This document shows positions 1-8,344 of a stretch of DNA of 64,000 bases, piece after piece. The notes beneath the pieces were generated by a model, which saw only the letters and a list, made by a program, of their open reading frames with translations, was not told where the DNA came from and did no database searches. Position 1 is the first letter of the stretch. Each line of letters begins with the position of its first letter. The DNA lies in the NCBI GenBank assembly GCA_928724745.1, contig CAKMXJ010000019.1, positions 434,001 to 498,000 on the forward strand, given 5' to 3'. The translations under genes and the position numbers were made by a program. The DNA comes from Anthracocystis setariae (taxonomy: Eukaryota > Basidiomycota > Ustilaginomycetes > Ustilaginales > Ustilaginaceae).

Positions 1-2894
1 GCATCGTAGCCGGGCACCGAACAGAGCGCGATGGGTGTGCTGGCGTCCACTTCTTCGGCCACGATCTTGCCCAGATCGTAGCCAGGGTCTCCGAGCACGT
101 CTTGACCAAAGATGCGCGACGTGAACGCGGCCATAGCCTGAACGATGCGGTCGGGACGCAAGCACTTGACCACGAGCATCTCGCGCACCTGATCTGCCAA
201 GTCACCGGTGCTGTTCTCCCAAGTCCAGAAGACCGGCACGGCAGTCTCGGGACTGTTGGAGGTGAGGAAGGCTAGCCAAAGATCTGTGTTGGCTTCCATG
301 TGTTCCTCGATGGTGCGGAAGAAGGCAAGACGCTTGAACGCTTGAAGACGAGTCAGCTGCTCTTCATCGAGCATAGCCTCGATTTCGCCATCGCCTCGGT
401 GTTGCGTCCCGTTACTGGCCTGCCCAGCCTTTCCTGCAGCTGCCGCAGCCGCAATGTTGCCACCTTCGAGCAGGAACTCGTACTCTTCGCTGTCGAGCGT
501 GTCCGCATGGCCCTGCTCACGCGCCTTGATCTGAGCCAGAAGCATAGCAAGCATGACATGGTCGTGATGCGCAAGTGCTTTGCTCGTCCTCTGGAAGACG
601 ACCAGGAAGAGGTCGCGCATGAGAATGTCGAGTCGCTGCTTGGCGTCCGAGATGCCATCCAAGTGAGGATTGCGACGCAGGACAAAGTCGAAGATGTCGA
701 GGAAGAAGCGAAGCGAGAATTGGTAAAAGTGAGAGATGAGATGGAGCTGATCGAGCACGAAGAAGACCGAGCTGCACGCTTTGGCGAGCGGAACGTATTC
801 GGCGGTGACTTGATCCACCTCGTGCATGATGGCATCGGTCTCTTCGACCTTGGATGTAACCTCGGCCGCCTCCTTTTTGAGCGTCTCGAGCGTGTCGATG
901 ACCTTGTCATCATCGAGGATATTGCCTTCGGACTCGTTGAGAGCCGTAAGAAGCGAGCGCTCGAGATGTCGGAGTCGAAGACGGAATTCACCTTGGAGCT
1001 TCATCAGATCGGTACGCTTGCGGTCGGTGTCGGGGCGCTCGACTTTGAGCACCTGGTCGAGCGACTGGCTTTGCAAACTGCTGCGTGTCATGGTGAAGTT
1101 GACAAACGTGACTCGGCTGCAGATGTCGGGCGAAAATTCGACGGAAGGGTCACGAGTGGTGAGGAACATGTTGAACGAGGGCGAAAAGTCGATGTCCTGG
1201 CTGCCAAGGCGGATGAGGACACGGCCACCGGTCCTTCGCAGCTCCTTGTTGAGTACAGGGTTGAGGATGGGATCGAGATACTCGACGTCCTGGATCAGTA
1301 GAGGGTTGCCGAAACGCAACGAGCTTTCCAGGGCTTTGAGGAAGGCTTCGTCAAGGAAGCTGGTGACGGTGAGTTTTTGCACCTTGAACTCGTTGAGAAG
1401 GAACTCGATGGCTTGGCCGGAAGGATCGATGATGAGAGGGTATCGGTTCCAGCGCTTGAGCATGATGGCGTTTTCGGTACAGAGGGTGTCGGCAGGGAGC
1501 GACTTGGCCTGCCACTCGAGACGTTCATCGGCGGTGGAGAGGTAGTCGGCGAAGGAGAGTTCTGGCTTGAACTTGATCTCGGCTTGGCGAAGATGGTCGG
1601 ACCAGTACTGCCACATGGACTCTCTGTATTGTTGATCGAAGAAGCCTGCATACGCCAGCATGGCTGCCGAGAGGAGGGCGTCGCCGACGATGGTGCTCAT
1701 CTGGTCGTCGAACGTGCGGCTTCCAGTCTCCCAACGTTGCTTTTCGGAAGAGAGACTGTCGAGAAGCTGCATGGATCTCGAGACGCGATTCTGGACGCGT
1801 TCCATCTCGGATTTGATGGCTTGGGTCTCGCTGATCAGGGCAGCATACTCGTCCTTGTAGGTGGAGATGCTGTTTTCGAGCTCTGCGATCATGTGGACGA
1901 TTTCGCTGGCCTGCAGCTTTGTATCTTCGGCCTGCTGTTCGAGTGATTGCACCTCGTCACGAAGCGGACCGACCTTGTCGAGGATCTCGGAGAATCGAAC
2001 CTGGGCCATGACCCATTTGGCGAGAGGCCCGCAAGCCTTACTGGCGCGATTGATGGTTTCAAAGTTGTAATCCGGCTTGGAGATGTAGTCGCGGATCATC
2101 TTTTCGCGGATCTGGCGGGTCATTTGGCGATCGGTGTCAAAGTTGACGATGGAGGCGATGAAGTCGTCTCTGCGAATGATGGCCTGTACGGTTTTCCAGC
2201 TATCGATCTTGTGACCGAGAATGATGCAGACGGACTCCATGGTGTTTTTGACTGGAAGCGGTGGATTGCCCATGGATCGAACTTCGGTCAGTTGTTGCTT
2301 TTTGATGTTGCTGACACTTGCCTGTGCATCTTGGACGGCGGGCTCGGCATCTGCGAGATCGGCCATGACGACGTGCCTGCGCTCGCCAATCTCTTGCTCC
2401 TGTTCGGCCAGAGCGGCTTGGATCTGAATGGAGGCAGCGCGTTTCTGTTCGGCCTCCTGCTGATCCTTGACCATGCTTTGCAATTTGTTGTTTGCCTGTG
2501 CATTCTTTGCTTCGAGCTGGGTTCGCTTTACGGCGAGACTTTTTTGAAGCTCTTCGACCTGATCTACTGTGGATCGAAGCTTATCGAGACCGACGAGAAG
2601 GAAACGCTGCTGATCCTCGAGCTCGTCTCGCTTCTGATTTGAGACCTGGACATAGTATTCGATAAAGCTGAGCAGATGGCGGGGAGATTGGTGGAAGCGA
2701 CGGCCTTGTCGACGACGCAGCCGCTCTGCAAAGTTGTATACGGAAAAGTGGATAAAGACGAGGGCCTCGACGACGAGTTGACGATTGGGACCGAGATCGA
2801 GTGTGTTGGTAAGCTCGTAAGCGACAGTGCGACACGCCTCGGGGGACCAGTCGCCGGGCGCTTTGCTTGCACCTGGGACGTGGACGGCGTCCAT
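1..2894 (-). CDS. dyn2: cytoplasmic dynein heavy chain, C-terminal polypeptide (split dynein), 3' end outside window
   Basis: About 964 codons are open to the left edge without a stop. Translation from ATG 2894 begins with sequence typical of the end of AAA4 (FIHFSVYNFAERLRRRQGR, then PRHLLSFIEYY). The first stalk helix follows (QKRDELEDQQRFLLVGLDKL, near residue 80). The stalk and microtubule-binding region come next, then AAA5-type sequence (RFGNPLLIQDVEYLDPILN, near residue 530). At the window edge is the motif REMLVVKCLRPDRIVQAM followed by ALCSVPGYDA, near the start of AAA6. Nothing resembling the tail or AAA1-3 is found upstream: about 1 kb of non-coding DNA leads to a divergent eIF2A gene. 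In Ustilago maydis the heavy chain is known to be made as two polypeptides, Dyn1 and Dyn2; this fits Dyn2, the stalk-bearing part of the minus-end microtubule motor. ATG 2894 has a good context (A at -3, G at +4), but an in-frame ATG at 2978 has no stop between and cannot be excluded. Confidence 0.93.
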   Translation of the reverse strand, partial: MDAVHVPGASKAPGDWSPEACRTVAYELTNTLDLGPNRQLVVEALVFIHFSVYNFAERLRRRQGRRFHQSPRHLLSFIEYYVQVSNQKRDELEDQQRFLLVGLDKLRSTVDQVEELQKSLAVKRTQLEAKNAQANNKLQSMVKDQQEAEQKRAASIQIQAALAEQEQEIGERRHVVMADLADAEPAVQDAQASVSNIKKQQLTEVRSMGNPPLPVKNTMESVCIILGHKIDSWKTVQAIIRRDDFIASIVNFDTDRQMTRQIREKMIRDYISKPDYNFETINRASKACGPLAKWVMAQVRFSEILDKVGPLRDEVQSLEQQAEDTKLQASEIVHMIAELENSISTYKDEYAALISETQAIKSEMERVQNRVSRSMQLLDSLSSEKQRWETGSRTFDDQMSTIVGDALLSAAMLAYAGFFDQQYRESMWQYWSDHLRQAEIKFKPELSFADYLSTADERLEWQAKSLPADTLCTENAIMLKRWNRYPLIIDPSGQAIEFLLNEFKVQKLTVTSFLDEAFLKALESSLRFGNPLLIQDVEYLDPILNPVLNKELRRTGGRVLIRLGSQDIDFSPSFNMFLTTRDPSVEFSPDICSRVTFVNFTMTRSSLQSQSLDQVLKVERPDTDRKRTDLMKLQGEFRLRLRHLERSLLTALNESEGNILDDDKVIDTLETLKKEAAEVTSKVEETDAIMHEVDQVTAEYVPLAKACSSVFFVLDQLHLISHFYQFSLRFFLDIFDFVLRRNPHLDGISDAKQRLDILMRDLFLVVFQRTSKALAHHDHVMLAMLLAQIKAREQGHADTLDSEEYEFLLEGGNIAAAAAAGKAGQASNGTQHRGDGEIEAMLDEEQLTRLQAFKRLAFFRTIEEHMEANTDLWLAFLTSNSPETAVPVFWTWENSTGDLADQVREMLVVKCLRPDRIVQAMAAFTSRIFGQDVLGDPGYDLGKIVAEEVDASTPIALCSVPGYD

Positions 2895-3045
2895 GATGGA
2901 CAAGTGAGTGCACCAACGGGTTGCTGTTGAGTGCGCGAGTGATGATGGTGTGAAAGAGAAACGCTCAGCACATTGCATTACCAATTCACGCGTGTGTTTG
3001 AGCTGATGAGGGTCACAGTCAGAGTTAGTGTTGGTCTGTCCGCTT

Positions 3046-3104
3046 ACAAAGCAAAGCAAAGCAAAGCACAGCACAGCACAGCACAGCAAAGCACACACAC
3101 GCGC
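3046..3104. repeat. pentanucleotide microsatellite (AAAGC)n/(ACAGC)n
   Basis: Tandem copies of AAAGC pass into tandem ACAGC and then a CA-rich end. The tract lies upstream of the dynein gene start and is probably leader or promoter DNA. Confidence 0.85.
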
Positions 3105-3515
3105 GTTGTCTGCTCAAAAATGAGAAAGGCGAGAGTGTTGGACTCGGCGCTGAAAATTTGACAAACACTGTTAGGTCATGAAGCTAACATCCAAAGGCGA
3201 AACTGGCTGCAGTGAAAGCCAGAATACAAGCCAATTGTAGACGAGAATACAGCATCACGTGCGAAAAGATTTTAATCATTCTGTGATTCATGCCGAAGAA
3301 ATGAAAGGGAATCAATTTCGATGTGAATTGGTCGTTGCAGTTAACCAACGTTGTGCCGCTTCAAAATCAGACTGCAGCCCAGTCGAGTGGATTGCAGAGT
3401 ATGGTACTGTAGTAGTGTTGGTTTTGGCTTTGGCTTTGGTTCTGCTGAATAAATATAATTGACCGAACACAGCCAAACCACAATGATGGTGATTCCGCAG
3501 CTGCACTTTCACCTA

Positions 3516-3562
3516 CCTTTCTTTCTTTCTTTCTTTCTTTCTTCTTCTTCTTCTCCTTCTTC
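3516..3562. repeat. (CTTT)n/(CTT)n pyrimidine tract
   Basis: A pure CTTT array is followed by CTT copies on the + strand, 340-380 bp before the eIF2A ATG. Pyrimidine-rich leaders are common at fungal promoters; its role here is not known. Confidence 0.8.
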
Positions 3563-3897
3563 CTCTACCTACCTCTTTGGTCTTACCCACTCGCTTCACA
3601 GGGATTAACTGACTCGTCGCTCGCTCGCCCCTTTGGTCGTGCAACCGCACCGGCAATTCTCACCGCCATCTGGAATTTGGACTCCTTCGTAGACGCCCCC
3701 CGACCACTTCCTAGATCCTCTTTCTCTTGGCCTGGATCCGCATTCCTCGATAGGCACAACAACAGCAAACCTACAACATCGCTGCAAGCTCCCTCTCGTT
3801 GCTACAGTGCGAATCGCTTGCAAATAGATCACATCCCGTCACACGTTCACACCGTCACGCATTCGCTTGCGCTGTCGTTTTTCGCCCATACCACATC

Positions 3898-5784
3898 ATG
3901 TCTGTGCCATCTGCTGTCCCCGTCCCCAACGGCGATGCTACCACTCAGTGGGCCTACCGTGCGCAAAAGTCCATCGGCCTCAACACCGGCTCGCCATCTT
4001 ACACTTCTGTCAATGGCTTCGACCAGGTCCAAGGCTCCACTCGCGTCTTCCAATACAGTCCCGATGGAAGCACCTTTGCTGCTGCCATGGACGATTTCAC
4101 TCGTCTCGTAGACACCCGCGCTGCTCCCACTTCTTCCGTCAAGCGCGATCTTCCCGTCCCCAAGGTCGTCGACCTTCAATTCTCTCCCAAGGGTGGCTTC
4201 CTCACCACGTGGCAGCGTCCCTCAAAACTCGAGGATGGCACCGCAGCGCGTAACCTCAAGATCTGGGACACCCAAACCGGCCAAGTGACTGCATCGTTCG
4301 AGAGAAAGACGCAAGAGCGCTGCTTCTTCCAATTCACCGCCAACGAGCAATACTGCGTAAGGCAAGTCTCGACCGAGCTTCAGATCTACGAGGCTCGTCA
4401 CATTGCCGACAAGGGCGTCGTCGGTCGATTGCGTCTCGAGGGCATCACAAGTTTCGAAGTTGGCCCGGGCGACAAACCAAGCATCGCCGTCTTCTGCGGT
4501 GAAAAAAAGGGCGCTCCCGCTTCCGTCCGCATCTTCTCCCTGCACAGTCTCGTCCCCTCCCCCGAGAACCCACCTGCTCCCGTTTCGCAAAAGACCTTTT
4601 TCAAGGCCGACAAGATCCAGATGAAGTGGAACAAGGCCGGTTCCGCCGTGCTTTTCATGACCTCGACCGATCACGACAAGACCGGCAAATCGTACTACGG
4701 CGAGACCAACCTCTACCTCATGTCGGTGCGCGGTGACTTTGACTGCCGTGTCGACCTGGACCAGGAAGGTCCTATCCACGATTTCGAGTGGAACCCCAAC
4801 TCGAAGGAATTCATCGTCATCTACGGCTACATGCCTGCCAAAGCCACGCTCTTCAGCCACCGTGTCAATGTCATTGCCGAGCTCGGCACCCAGCCACGCA
4901 ATTTCGTCGCTTTCAATCCTCAGGGCCGACTCTTCTGCATCGCTGGTTTCGGTAACCTCTCCGGTACCGTCGACATTTGGGATCGAGACAACTTGTCTAA
5001 AGGCAAAGTCTTCTCCATGGATGCCAGCAACAGTTCCGTCTGCCAATGGTCGCCCGACGGTCACTTCCTGCTCACCGCCACGCTCAGCCCTCGTCTGCGT
5101 GTCGAGAACGGCGTCAAGATCTGGCACTGCACCGGTAACCTGGTGCATGTCGACATGATCGATGAACTCTATCAAGCTGGCTGGCGTCCCGGTTCCAATG
5201 CCGGTCTTTCGGCTTTCCCTGCACAGATCCCCACCGCGCCTGCCCCCTCGACCGCTGCTGCTTCGTACTTGGCGACTAAGAAGGCCACTCAACGTCCGAC
5301 GGGCACCTACCGTCCTCCGGGCGCACGCGGTCAGAACACACCGGACATCTACAAGCGCGTCGACGAAGGTGGCTCGGGCGCTTCCACACCCACCGGTTTC
5401 CAATCGAACGGCACCTACCAAGCACCAGGCTCGGGTAATCGCAAACGCGCCGTCCCTGGTGCTCCCGGTGCACCCCGAGCCGCAGGCACCAGTAAGAACG
5501 ACAAGAAGAAGGGCGGCAAGCAGAACGCAGGCAAGAACGCCGCTGCGGTTGCGGTGGTGGTGGAGGAGCAGGGTGGTGCGCCGGTCAAGGCTGGTCCGGC
5601 TGAGGTGGGTGGCAATGCGGCTGCGGCGAATTTGGAGAAAAAGGTGAGAAACTTGAACAAAAAGTTGAAGGCGATCGAGGAGCTCAAGTTGCGTCAGGCG
5701 GGTGGTGAAAAGTTGGAAGCCATGCAGTTGGCCAAGATCGCTGCCGAGGATGAGGTGAGGAGGGAGCTTTCTTCGCTCGAGTGA
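3898..5784 (+). CDS. eukaryotic translation initiation factor 2A (WD-repeat eIF2A)
   Basis: A single exon of 628 codons. The start is placed at ATG 3898; the frame is open further upstream but that part looks like leader sequence. The N-terminal two thirds form a WD-type beta-propeller with repeated blade signatures (VFQYSPDGSTFAA, LKIWDTQTG, VDIWDRDNLSKG, CQWSPDGHFLLTAT). The order and the segment FVAFNPQGRLFCIAGFGNL match the eIF2A family. A low-complexity Gly/Ala/Lys linker (about residues 460-575) leads to a conserved C-terminal coiled coil (LEKKVRNLNKKLKAIEELK). eIF2A is a cytosolic factor that can bring initiator tRNA to 40S subunits in a GTP-independent way and is used in non-canonical initiation. 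It is transcribed away from dyn2 and ends 127 bp from the convergent dioxygenase gene. A 543-codon antisense ORF opposite it is a codon-bias shadow. Confidence 0.95.
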   Translation: MSVPSAVPVPNGDATTQWAYRAQKSIGLNTGSPSYTSVNGFDQVQGSTRVFQYSPDGSTFAAAMDDFTRLVDTRAAPTSSVKRDLPVPKVVDLQFSPKGGFLTTWQRPSKLEDGTAARNLKIWDTQTGQVTASFERKTQERCFFQFTANEQYCVRQVSTELQIYEARHIADKGVVGRLRLEGITSFEVGPGDKPSIAVFCGEKKGAPASVRIFSLHSLVPSPENPPAPVSQKTFFKADKIQMKWNKAGSAVLFMTSTDHDKTGKSYYGETNLYLMSVRGDFDCRVDLDQEGPIHDFEWNPNSKEFIVIYGYMPAKATLFSHRVNVIAELGTQPRNFVAFNPQGRLFCIAGFGNLSGTVDIWDRDNLSKGKVFSMDASNSSVCQWSPDGHFLLTATLSPRLRVENGVKIWHCTGNLVHVDMIDELYQAGWRPGSNAGLSAFPAQIPTAPAPSTAAASYLATKKATQRPTGTYRPPGARGQNTPDIYKRVDEGGSGASTPTGFQSNGTYQAPGSGNRKRAVPGAPGAPRAAGTSKNDKKKGGKQNAGKNAAAVAVVVEEQGGAPVKAGPAEVGGNAAAANLEKKVRNLNKKLKAIEELKLRQAGGEKLEAMQLAKIAAEDEVRRELSSLE

Positions 5785-5911
5785 TTCGGGTGTGCGGAAG
5801 GGTTGTCTTTCAAGTTGAATCGAATGGAAGTCATGCTCACATATGCAGTACACTTTACGGGTGAGATTGGATTATATGAGGTTGAAAGTACCACAGACTG
5901 GCAAGGGTGGG

Positions 5912-7198
5912 TTACTCGCCGTCGAGAGGGTAGGTAGGATTGGTGTCGTCGACCTGGATCCCACCTCTCCTCTGTTTGTCGTTATCCGGGTAAGCCGTCT
6001 GCCAACCGCCTTGGTGGACGGGGACGCTCAACCAAAGTCTATACAGATGTCTCCTCGGTGCAGGTGGGAGCGGGTCCCTATACTCTGTCCTTGCATGCAA
6101 CACATGTACATCGCTAACAAACTGGATATCGCCCACATCCAGCACCATGTGAAGCGAAAGTTGTTTGGCGGTCTCTTCGAGCACCTGCATCGCCACCTTT
6201 TGCTTCGACGAGAGGGGTGGGATGAGTCCTGCATCGACGTGACGTTGGATGGATTTGAGGTAGTACGGGTCGTACGTCAGGATGAGACGGTTAGGTGGTT
6301 GGTGGAGCGGGAGGTGGACGATGGGTCGAGTGACGTATGGGTTTTGATCCTTGATCGAAGCCGAGGTTTCGCCTTTACGATCAAAGTGCCAGATGTTGGA
6401 TGCCAGCAGTTCGGCAACATCGGGACGGTGCGCTTGGAGGTGATTCCACACTGCATGCGAAGAAACAATATCGCTCTCTCCCCCTTCAACCGCCTTGTGC
6501 AGACACAAAAGCCCCACGATGCCCCCGGACGAATCCGTATGGAAAAATTGCCTCGCGTTCGTCCGATAAATACGCACCTTGTCGATCTTGGTCGGATCCT
6601 CGCCCAAATCCTTAACATGACCCAAGATATGTCCATACCGGTTCTGAGAAACCACATTGCCCAGGTAGGAGCCCAAACCCAGGTACGCAATCGCCGACAG
6701 TCGATTCCCCCACCGCTGCGTAGGCAGGCCTTTGAACAGGTAGAAGCCATGACCCTCCACCAATCGTTTCCTCAGTTGGCTGAGCGTCGAGATGAGGTCC
6801 GAGGGTAGCGGGAAGGTGGACCGTTCGATCTCGCCGAGTTCGCGACCGGATTCGAGCCAGAGTTGAGCCGCGCTTTCGAGTTGCGCGATTTCGGTAGTGG
6901 TGAAGGTGTGCACCCATTTCGAGCGGTTCGCCTCGCCCGTGTAGGAGGTGGCATCCCAAACGGTCCGGCCGGTGATCTCCTTGGGCAGGTCCGAGTAGGC
7001 AGTGAGCAGCGAAGGGATGGCATCATGTTGACCAGAGGTGAGTTCTTGAACGGACGATTTCAGTGAGCGCTGCGCCGCGATCTGGGTGGCCGAGAAGTTG
7101 GCCGATCCTCCATCACCATCACCATCACCATCACCATCACCCGAGACATTGGATGAAGAGAAGTGCGAGTTGGTGTTGGGCTGAAGGGTGGAAATCAT
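5912..7198 (-). CDS. TauD/TfdA-family Fe(II)/2-oxoglutarate-dependent dioxygenase
   Basis: 428 codons from ATG 7198; two further in-frame codons upstream lack an ATG. The N-terminus is disordered and carries an alternating Gly-Asp run encoded by a CATCAC-type repeat. The core is a double-stranded beta-helix of the TauD type. It has GHGFYLFKGLP, the metal-binding His-x-Asp in FHTDSSGG (H220, D222), a distal histidine in VHVLHARTEYRD (about H368) and a C-terminal RRHLYRLWLS segment with the 2-oxoglutarate-binding arginine. No signal peptide is seen, so it is probably cytosolic. The family hydroxylates or desulfonates small acids, with substrates differing widely between members; the substrate cannot be read from the sequence. 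The gene is convergent with eIF2A. A TATATAA element at 7274-7280 lies 76 bp upstream of the start. Confidence 0.88.
   Translation of the reverse strand: MISTLQPNTNSHFSSSNVSGDGDGDGDGDGGSANFSATQIAAQRSLKSSVQELTSGQHDAIPSLLTAYSDLPKEITGRTVWDATSYTGEANRSKWVHTFTTTEIAQLESAAQLWLESGRELGEIERSTFPLPSDLISTLSQLRKRLVEGHGFYLFKGLPTQRWGNRLSAIAYLGLGSYLGNVVSQNRYGHILGHVKDLGEDPTKIDKVRIYRTNARQFFHTDSSGGIVGLLCLHKAVEGGESDIVSSHAVWNHLQAHRPDVAELLASNIWHFDRKGETSASIKDQNPYVTRPIVHLPLHQPPNRLILTYDPYYLKSIQRHVDAGLIPPLSSKQKVAMQVLEETAKQLSLHMVLDVGDIQFVSDVHVLHARTEYRDPLPPAPRRHLYRLWLSVPVHQGGWQTAYPDNDKQRRGGIQVDDTNPTYPLDGE
7090..7141 (-). repeat. in-frame GD-coding hexanucleotide repeat
   Basis: Within the dioxygenase gene a CATCAC-type array encodes about five Gly-Asp pairs (residues about 20-30 of the protein). 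Length variation here would be tolerated because the segment is outside the catalytic core. Confidence 0.75.
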
Positions 7199-7273
7199 CT
7201 TCAACTACGATCTCAATTCGGATATGGAGTGATGTGGATGGGGAAAAGTTGTAACAGGCGACGGCAGGGAGGC

Positions 7274-7280
7274 TATATAA
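7274..7280. promoter_or_regulatory. TATA box (TATATAA)
   Basis: The perfect TATATAA reads in canonical orientation on the + strand, 61 bp before an ATG at 7341. It also lies 76 bp upstream of the minus-strand dioxygenase start, so it could serve either direction. Confidence 0.45.
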
Positions 7281-7340
7281 GCCACTTGAAAGCTCATCTC
7301 AAGCACGCTTGCCCAAATTGAGGTCTCAGAGCTTTCACCA

Positions 7341-7983
7341 ATGTCACCAGTCGACGCCAACAAACTTCATTGAAGTCGGGGGGAGAGCTCAGTGCGGCTA
7401 TACCACTTTCTAGCGAGGATCTGCCACGAGGAGGATGTGTGAAAGGTGCGCCATTGCGATTGTGAGTGAGCGTTGATGGATGGCGTGCTACATTGTCGCC
7501 TCTGTTCAGACAGCCGACCGAGCCAGGCGCTCTTGGACATATACTCGCCGCAGGATCGCGTGCTTGGTTTTGGTGAGTCGGTTGTGCTTACTAAAAGCTG
7601 TGTCATGAATTTCTCCGTGCAGTGCGCTGTGGATCTAGAGGATCTGACATTGGTAACTAGTTTGGCACGGCAGCTGTCAAACAAAGATAAGCAATCAATC
7701 AGCTTCCAAAACGGCCTCTTTCGGCACAATTGATTCAATCGCCGCCATGATGATGGATGGGTTCTGCCTTGCACGGCTCTCGATTCACCTGCCACCATCG
7801 TTTGTCCCTTGTCGAACCTCGAATATTTCGATGCCACATGGTCCAAGCTTGCACTCCAGCTATATCGCTCGAGTGCTGAGGTAAAGGCCAACGTTGGGTT
7901 GGAGCGTGCTGGCGAGTCAAAGATTAGCGGCATTGAAGCTCGGCTGAATGCGATTAATCCAACTCCTTATCTCGCTCGGTGAC
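7341..7983 (+). pseudogene. unresolved gene-like region (possible spliced gene or pseudogene)
   Basis: Not recognised. A TATA box and an ATG at 7341 are followed by patches with coding character on the + strand but no single long frame. The frame of ATG 7341 has TGA stops at 7371, 7440 and 7731; after the last it stays open to 7983, ending with a segment that reads ISGIEARLNAINPTPYLAR. Three candidate short introns with GT...AG ends are visible at 7462-7509, 7573-7622 and 7653-7702 (48, 50 and 50 nt). The two exons between them are 63 and 30 nt, and splicing them joins one frame (RPSQALLDIYSPQDRVLGF and on) as far as a stop near 7882. The 5' end cannot be made open with an ATG. It could be a real spliced gene, a decayed gene, or chance. 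A 188-codon minus-strand ORF covers the same bases but looks Ser/Arg-rich and unconvincing. Confidence 0.25.
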
Positions 7984-8344
7984 CTCCGCGTGAGCACATG
8001 GAAGCGGCAAGCGGTTCGGGTGAGTTTGCGATCAAGCTTCCCCACTCCTATCGCAATACAAGCATGTTATCTCTGTCCTCAGCTCACTTGAGTTCGGCGG
8101 CTAACACTGTTCCTTGCTGCCGAGATGCCTGTATGACACCTTCGAACTGCACCTATCTCTGCAGGATGCACAGAACAACTGCACAGACGGATAACCTCCT
8201 CCTCGTTGTCCACTCCTTCGCAACTGGCTAGAACCTTGAAAGTATATCATAGCCCCACAGTTTGTATCGAAATCCGCTCCTCATCTTTTCATCCTTCTCA
8301 CACCTCCATCACTTCTTCCCCATCTCGTAAACCCGTCCGCCAAC
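7984..8344. other. upstream region of the NCS1 permease gene
   Basis: 360 bp of non-coding DNA with pyrimidine-rich sequence close to the permease ATG. No separate gene or clear TATA box was found. Confidence 0.5.

Larger units (their letters stand above)
2895..3897. other. divergent promoter region between dyn2 and eIF2A
   Basis: About 1 kb separates the two divergent starts. It holds an AAAGC/ACAGC pentanucleotide repeat (about 3046-3104), a GGCTTT-like run (3420-3443) and a CTTT/CTT tract (about 3516-3562) that lies in the presumed eIF2A promoter or leader. The frame of the dynein gene stays open upstream of its ATG into the repeat. No separate gene is evident. Confidence 0.6.

Noticed and set aside
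300..1301. 333-codon + strand ORF over the dynein gene
   Set aside because: The minus frame gives clear dynein sequence across the same bases; the + ORF is its complement.
4222..5853. 543-codon ORF on the minus strand opposite eIF2A
   Set aside because: Antisense shadow of the WD-repeat gene, with no recognisable domain and unnatural composition.
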